From Trichinella spiralis (lineage: Eukaryota > Nematoda > Enoplea > Trichinellida > Trichinellidae), in the NCBI GenBank assembly GCA_000181795.3, contig CM012955.1:9559074-9623073 (forward strand): a stretch of DNA of 64,000 nt, written 5' to 3'. The position numbers were made by a program, and so were the translations under genes. Below the pieces are notes generated by a model. It was not told the origin of the DNA. It ran no database searches and saw nothing but the letters and a program-made list of their open reading frames with translations. Below, one piece after another: positions 59,501 through 64,000 of the stretch (position 1 is its first letter; each line of letters begins with the position of its first letter).

Positions 59501-62500
59501 GTGAACAATTACGCTTCCGATGAACGAACGCTAAGATGCATACTGACGTGGCGTTTGACGCAAATATGCTCGACGGGAAATTTCACAAATAGTTATTTAT
59601 CCTGTGAAGCAAGTTGGATGGGACAAAATTATCTACTGCTGCTTTTTTTGGCTCGGTCTGCTACTCCAGTGGGCTCAGTTCCACTGTCACTTGCCACAGA
59701 TTTGTGGTAATTGAATTTTCCCACCGACGTACGACCATGAATATGCATTATTTGCAGAGGAAACAACAGTTGAAGTTCTTTTTTTTCTGTCTATCTGTGT
59801 AGGGTGAGAATTGTTGAAGCTGAAAGCGGCTTTGATTTGGCCAGTACTTTTTCAAATCCCAATTTGAGAAACAATGTATGTAATCAGAAAACAATGAATT
59901 GAAATTGAAAAAAAAAACCCAACCGTACAAGAATCCCATTTTTATTTCAATTTCCATTTCATTGACTATTGATGTTATCAGCGAGAAGAAGAAGAAGAAG
60001 AAGAAGAAGGGAAAAAAAGAGAGAGAATATGCTTAATAGTACAAATAAAATGCACAATGAAAATCATTGGCTGAAAATGAAAAAGAATAGCCAGGCTGGA
60101 TGAAAAAAGCACATTCAGTGTTCACTGCATTGAAGCTTTTCGTTTCTCTACAAACGGCGTGGGTTTTTCTCTTTTTTTCTTTCTATTTTTTGCTCTTTAT
60201 AATACGATAAAGAGCTTTTTGACAGTGGACTGCTTTTGACGTCACTGTTCGGCTTTTTGTTGCTTCGACATCACATTTGTCATCGGTAATTTGAAACGTC
60301 CATTGTAAAAGGTTGCTTTTTTTGGTTTAGGTCACTTTAATTGCGCAACTGGAGCGTCCAGTTATTCATCCCTCGTAAAACTGAGCTTCGATCAGAAAAA
60401 TTATTCAAATTTCAAAAAAAACAAAAAAAAATCAGTCTTTCGTCGACCGAATCAACTTTATTTAAGTGTTCAAATTTTCCCATTTTAAATTTCGAACGTA
60501 CCCCTTCAACGAGTAAGCATTCGAAACTTTGTTATGCTATTTTGATATTGGTTTGTTGGTATTTTTTTGTTTGTTTGTTTGTTTGTTTCTTGGAAATGTT
60601 GCTTGAATTTTTTTACAATCAACCAATACACCATTTTTACAAATTTGGTAACTTTTTGCAAGTCAGGTTGTCAGGTCGAGCTTTTTTATAAGCCAACTTG
60701 TTCTACAAGCGGTAATACAACAAAGTTTTTTTTTCTTTAAATTCTTATTACATCACCAATTTATCATTTGTAAAATTTACCTTACTAGAACGAATTGTTT
60801 GTTGTTCATTGTCTATATTCAGTTGTTGCATGTTTGCTTAGGCTGTGCTTGGTGGTAAAGCTGCGTTTACTTTTTCAAACTTGTCACATTGCAACAAGCT
60901 GAAATTTTCTTAACTGAAATGAAATATTGCAATTCAACGATATATATATATATATATATATGCATTTTTTGATAAATAATGCTTCAAATATAAACATGAC
61001 ACTTGAAAAGTGTTAATTTATAAACTGCTTGTTGTTTATTTGATGATGCTAAATTTTATCCAACTGACGTCGGGTTTGGAATGAAATAATTTTCAATTGA
61101 CTATTTATCATCAATAATTGTGATGTGTGATTGCAAGCAATGTTCGATAATTTTATAATTTTCAAATTCCCAGTCAATGAAGAATATGCATTTGAATTGA
61201 CTATGTTATAAATTTAAATAGTGGAAAATTTTTGGAACAAAAACTATCTATCTCAATAAACATGGCAAAAGTTTTTGAACAATTGAAGTTTTTCTGATTT
61301 TTCATTTTATTTTTAAATAATTCCACTGAAATTTGATAATGCAAATTTTTTTTGTTTAATTTAGCACAAGCTGCTTGAATATTAAATAAATGCTGCTGAA
61401 TAACAACTTGTAATAAATTTTTATAAAGTCACACGACGTGTTCGTATTGTTCAGTTGGAAAAATAGTCAATAAATAATGCTGTATTTAAAGGGATGTGAA
61501 AAGAATTGAAACAAGTGCATGTTTAGCAAAACTGCACAAATACGTTGATGAAATTGCAATTGACCAATTTGCATATGATCAATTTGGTAGCATCTTCATT
61601 ATATTGACCGCTTTATGACCGGCTTGTTGTATATTATTATTATTGATAATTGAGATTATAATCTGATTGATAAAAGCAACATTTTCACTGTTTTAGAAAT
61701 TATTTGCTGTTATTACTTACAGTATGGACATTGTTTTGCTTGTAGACACTTAACTACTAGTAGATTTTTGCTCATTTCAAACGGTTGACAGATGCAAGTG
61801 ATTTTGTATGATATCTCTTGTCTTCTAATAATTAACTTTTATCAACAAAAGCAAAGCTGACCCAATTTTGAACCCGCCAGTTTTTTGATATGGCTTTTTT
61901 GTTGTGAACGACAAGCCGATTTCTACTAAGCAACATGAAATGGAAGCATCATTCGTCAGAGATGACAATTTTATCCGCATAGAGACTTTTGGATGAAGAA
62001 GAATGGCGTTTAGATGAGTATTTCAAATTAGCGTGCCTAATGTGCCAATAAGCAACTCCATCAATGTATAATAAAGTTGAAACTACTTGCAAGTAGATGT
62101 CGACAAATTCTTCCTTCTTTCAATTTGTTGCATATTTTACTAGAGAACAAATACATTTTCCTGGTTATGGGCTCGATGTCGCGTTGAATGTCAATAAGAA
62201 AATCATCAACTTCTTTAGGAGAAAAATTGTTGGAATAATTCGATGAATAATCTATTGATACGTACATATTGAGAAATTGCTGACATTAGCGATGCAAGCG
62301 ACAATTAGCATCATTTGAATAGCTTCAGCAGCCCTTCGCAATGATAATTCCAATCCTTCACTCTTCCATCTTGGTCTATATATCTGAATGGTATTTTATT
62401 ATCATCAGCACGTTTACTTGAAGAATCTTGAATCACTTTTGCTTGCAATGCAACGGGTTTTTGCCTAAATTTGGTAACGACGTCACTGTCATGTCAACTG

Positions 62501-63754
62501 TTATGTTGTTCCACTAGAAAGGAAAGAAATGACAATTGAAAGTTACTTTCACCGCTGAAATTTCTACTAAGAACAATGAAAGCAGTAGAAATAATTTTTA
62601 TTCGCAGCAAATGTTCATCTTCTTAAAAACAAAAGGCTGTATGTAGAATTTAAATGCATTCCACTTTCGATGCTTCTGATGATACATTTTGGATTTTCTT
62701 TCACGATTTGCACTGTCTGATTTGATTTTCACTGTTTTATGCATACTTCGGTGAATGTTATACACCAATGTGAAGAAAGAGCGAAGCTTGCCTTTTTCCA
62801 AGTGATTGATTTCTTCAAAGTCGACTGCAATTTGGCTAACTCCATTTTCGGCGGCGAATAAGCTTATAAAAACACAATTCTAATTCACCCTGCCCATGTG
62901 CAATATTTTTCATTTAAACTGTAATGACTGAAAATTTTATTTGCCTCAGTACTGCAGCTTCAGTTTCTGCAGCCTTGTATATATATATATATAATTCACC
63001 TTCTCCGACGCAGGATTGCTTTCTGTTTTTGGAAAATTCATTGCAAAGCAATTATCGATTAAGAGAAAGGGACGTCAGGAAAATTAGGCTTCGCTGTATC
63101 AGGGTAGCATTTAACAAATACATGTAGTTAAATTTGGTATATATGCACGCTGTAAAATTTTCATTGAATTCGTGCAGAAAATTTCCCCATATTCACATTA
63201 TTATTTTTCAAAATTGAGCAAGGCAGAAATGGTCCTTTTTCTTGGCTGGCTTTCTTTCATTGCTTTTTCACAAAAACTCATAGCAAACATTGGCTAATTT
63301 TTAGCTAGTTTTGGTAGTATAGCGCCAGACAAAATAGGTTCGATCGAACAACCTAAGTAGTCTGATCATTTTCCATGCTGATGATCTGCATCGTGAGTGA
63401 ATTGTCCTCGACGGTGTCTTTTCCAGTTCATTTGTCACAGCTGGTACAGACAAAAAATCAAAGCAGTTTGATATTGTATATTTTTTTAATTTTGAACAAA
63501 AAATATGAAACTCTTTTGACACGTTCATACGTACACCTTTTCGTACATTAGCAGTCAGAATGATATTAGTTGCTTGATTTGGAAAACATCATTTCCAGTA
63601 CATGAATTTTCTTTTTTACAATTTACTAATGTTGATTTTGCTTTTTTGAAGGCTTGCCGTCGGCAGATCGCTCAGAATGTTGATGAACAACGGAACGGCA
63701 TCTTCAGATCGAACCAGCGTTAGTGCCAAGGAGCGCATGGCAAAATATTGGTCG
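44559..63754 (+). CDS. First three exons of an unrecognised gene with a giant intron
   Basis: Three exons fit together by splice signals and phase: 44559-44601 (ATG, M-E-L-L-M-S-S-S-S-T-G-P-H-L), 44791-44932 after ACATTTTCAG, and 63652-63754 after TTTTTTGAAG, ending at a strong donor GTAAGC. Joined they encode 96 residues without a stop, and the gene would continue beyond the window. Only one of the three frames of the last exon is open, and it is the one that follows from the middle exon. The last exon reads L-A-V-G-R-S-L-R-M and later S-A-K-E-R-M-A-K-Y-W-S, hydrophilic with no recognised domain. The middle exon is also open in a second frame, so its true frame is uncertain. Intron 2 would be 18.7 kb. 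Confidence 0.4.
48903..49218 (-). CDS. Unrecognised coding island, minus strand
   Basis: A frame of about 100 codons is open on the minus strand from about 49218 to the stop at 48903, in sequence clearly richer in GC than the surrounding kilobases. It reads smoothly, with a mixed-polarity segment (Q-L-I-L-K-D-A-I-V-A-V-K-N-V-V-I) and a hydrophilic end (P-I-D-E-R-D-K-S-R-R-F-S-R). An acceptor-like AAGCTTCAG precedes it. In another frame, a Met at about 49190 begins a hydrophobic leader, which leaves the true start open. It could be the last exon of a gene or a decayed insertion. No family recognised. Confidence 0.3.
52051..52070. repeat. (AT)n microsatellite
   Basis: Ten AT units lie in the putative giant intron. 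Confidence 0.8.
52949..52981. repeat. (GA)n-rich tract
   Basis: An imperfect GA-rich run lies beside a GC-richer patch in the putative intron. Confidence 0.7.
59373..59410. repeat. (ACA/GAC)n trinucleotide tract
   Basis: A run of ACA units passes into GAC units. Confidence 0.7.
59983..60010. repeat. (GAA)n microsatellite
   Basis: About nine GAA/AAG units are followed by a purine-rich stretch. Confidence 0.8.
60940..60961. repeat. (AT)n microsatellite
   Basis: Eleven AT units lie in the putative giant intron. Confidence 0.8.
62060..62880 (-). pseudogene. Possible broken coding region
   Basis: Three minus-strand open stretches in different frames follow one another (about 62850-62598, 62480-62320 and 62267-62061) with protein-like residue makeup, for example I-P-F-R-Y-I-D-Q-D-G-R-V-K-D-W in the middle one. 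Stops separate them and no splice model fits. This may be an old retroelement or gene remnant; I recognise no domain. Confidence 0.2.
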
Positions 63755-64000
63755 GTAAGCATTCTTTTTTAGATTTTTTTTTACTTACGCGTTATTACAG
63801 ATCTCAATTATGAAATAGATTAATTAATTTGTAAAAATTTGTCTCACTAAACATTTTCGGGGGAAATATTACACAATTAGTCGTGTGCTATTTATTAATT
63901 GAGGACATAGTGTTATGAAAGACAAACTCTATGGTTATTGTCAGTGTTATACAAATGAATTTGGTAATGCTTCAGTAGCGTTGTTATAAAGGGGGGGGGA
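63755..64000. other. Intron start and window end
   Basis: Sequence after the 63754 donor is AT-rich. The window ends in a run of nine G, which may mark an assembly weak point. Confidence 0.35.

Larger units (their letters stand above)
44933..63651 (+). other. Putative 18.7 kb intron
   Basis: Apart from weak coding-like islands at 48903-49218 and 62060-62880 (minus strand) and a GC-richer patch at 52700-53000, this stretch is AT-rich non-coding sequence with microsatellites. I saw no tRNA, rRNA or intact transposon. If the exon joins are wrong, this is simply intergenic DNA. Confidence 0.4.

Noticed and set aside
1-64000. CRISPR arrays, bacterial operons or rRNA genes
   Set aside because: The window is clearly eukaryotic with introns throughout. 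No regularly spaced direct repeats or rRNA-like sequence were seen.

Overview
This is a strongly AT-rich animal (metazoan) nuclear window with intron-bearing genes spaced far apart. I read splice joints by hand and could build complete or near-complete models for eight genes. These are a one-pass membrane protein (5.7-6.2 kb, +), a UBC9-type SUMO-conjugating enzyme (11.4-12.1 kb, -), a p63/p73-type p53 family gene (14.9-18.5 kb, +), a single-LIM protein (19.7-20.3 kb, +), a secreted galaxin-like Cys-Cys protein (20.7-21.2 kb, -), two K-Cl cotransporters (24.1-30.6 kb, +, and 30.9-35.4 kb, -) and a ZIP8/ZIP14-like metal transporter (37.2-38.7 kb, -). The first three exons of another gene can be joined in frame across 44.6, 44.8 and 63.7 kb, which implies an intron of about 18.7 kb.

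Organism: most introns are 45-150 bp and end in TTTCAG or similar. Six start codons lie 2-50 nt downstream of a splice acceptor with no obvious local donor, as expected if a spliced leader is added in trans. A nematode is my best guess, perhaps an early-branching one because the p53 gene keeps a vertebrate-like layout. This is inference only.

Layout: 1-5.6 kb is AT-rich with two weak coding-like islands. At 8.0-10.1 kb (-) lies a decayed Ty3/gypsy-like Gag-protease remnant, GC-richer than its surroundings, ending in a degenerate repeat of about 120 bp. UBC9 and p53 diverge from a 2.7 kb spacer. The two cotransporter genes are arranged tail to tail, with stop codons 275 bp apart and 16 exons each at matching positions and phases, so they are an inverted duplication. 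From 38.7 kb to the end the sequence is mostly non-coding, with microsatellites and a few unrecognised coding-like islands.

The most interesting signal is functional divergence in the cotransporter pair. Both copies carry His where SLC12 proteins normally have the TM1 Asn next to the ion sites. The plus-strand copy has Phe in place of the TM3 Tyr that coordinates potassium. The minus-strand copy keeps that Tyr but lacks both inhibitory phospho-threonines targeted by the WNK-SPAK/OSR1 pathway. The p53 gene is also notable: transactivation motif, DNA-binding, tetramerization and SAM domains all in one invertebrate gene.
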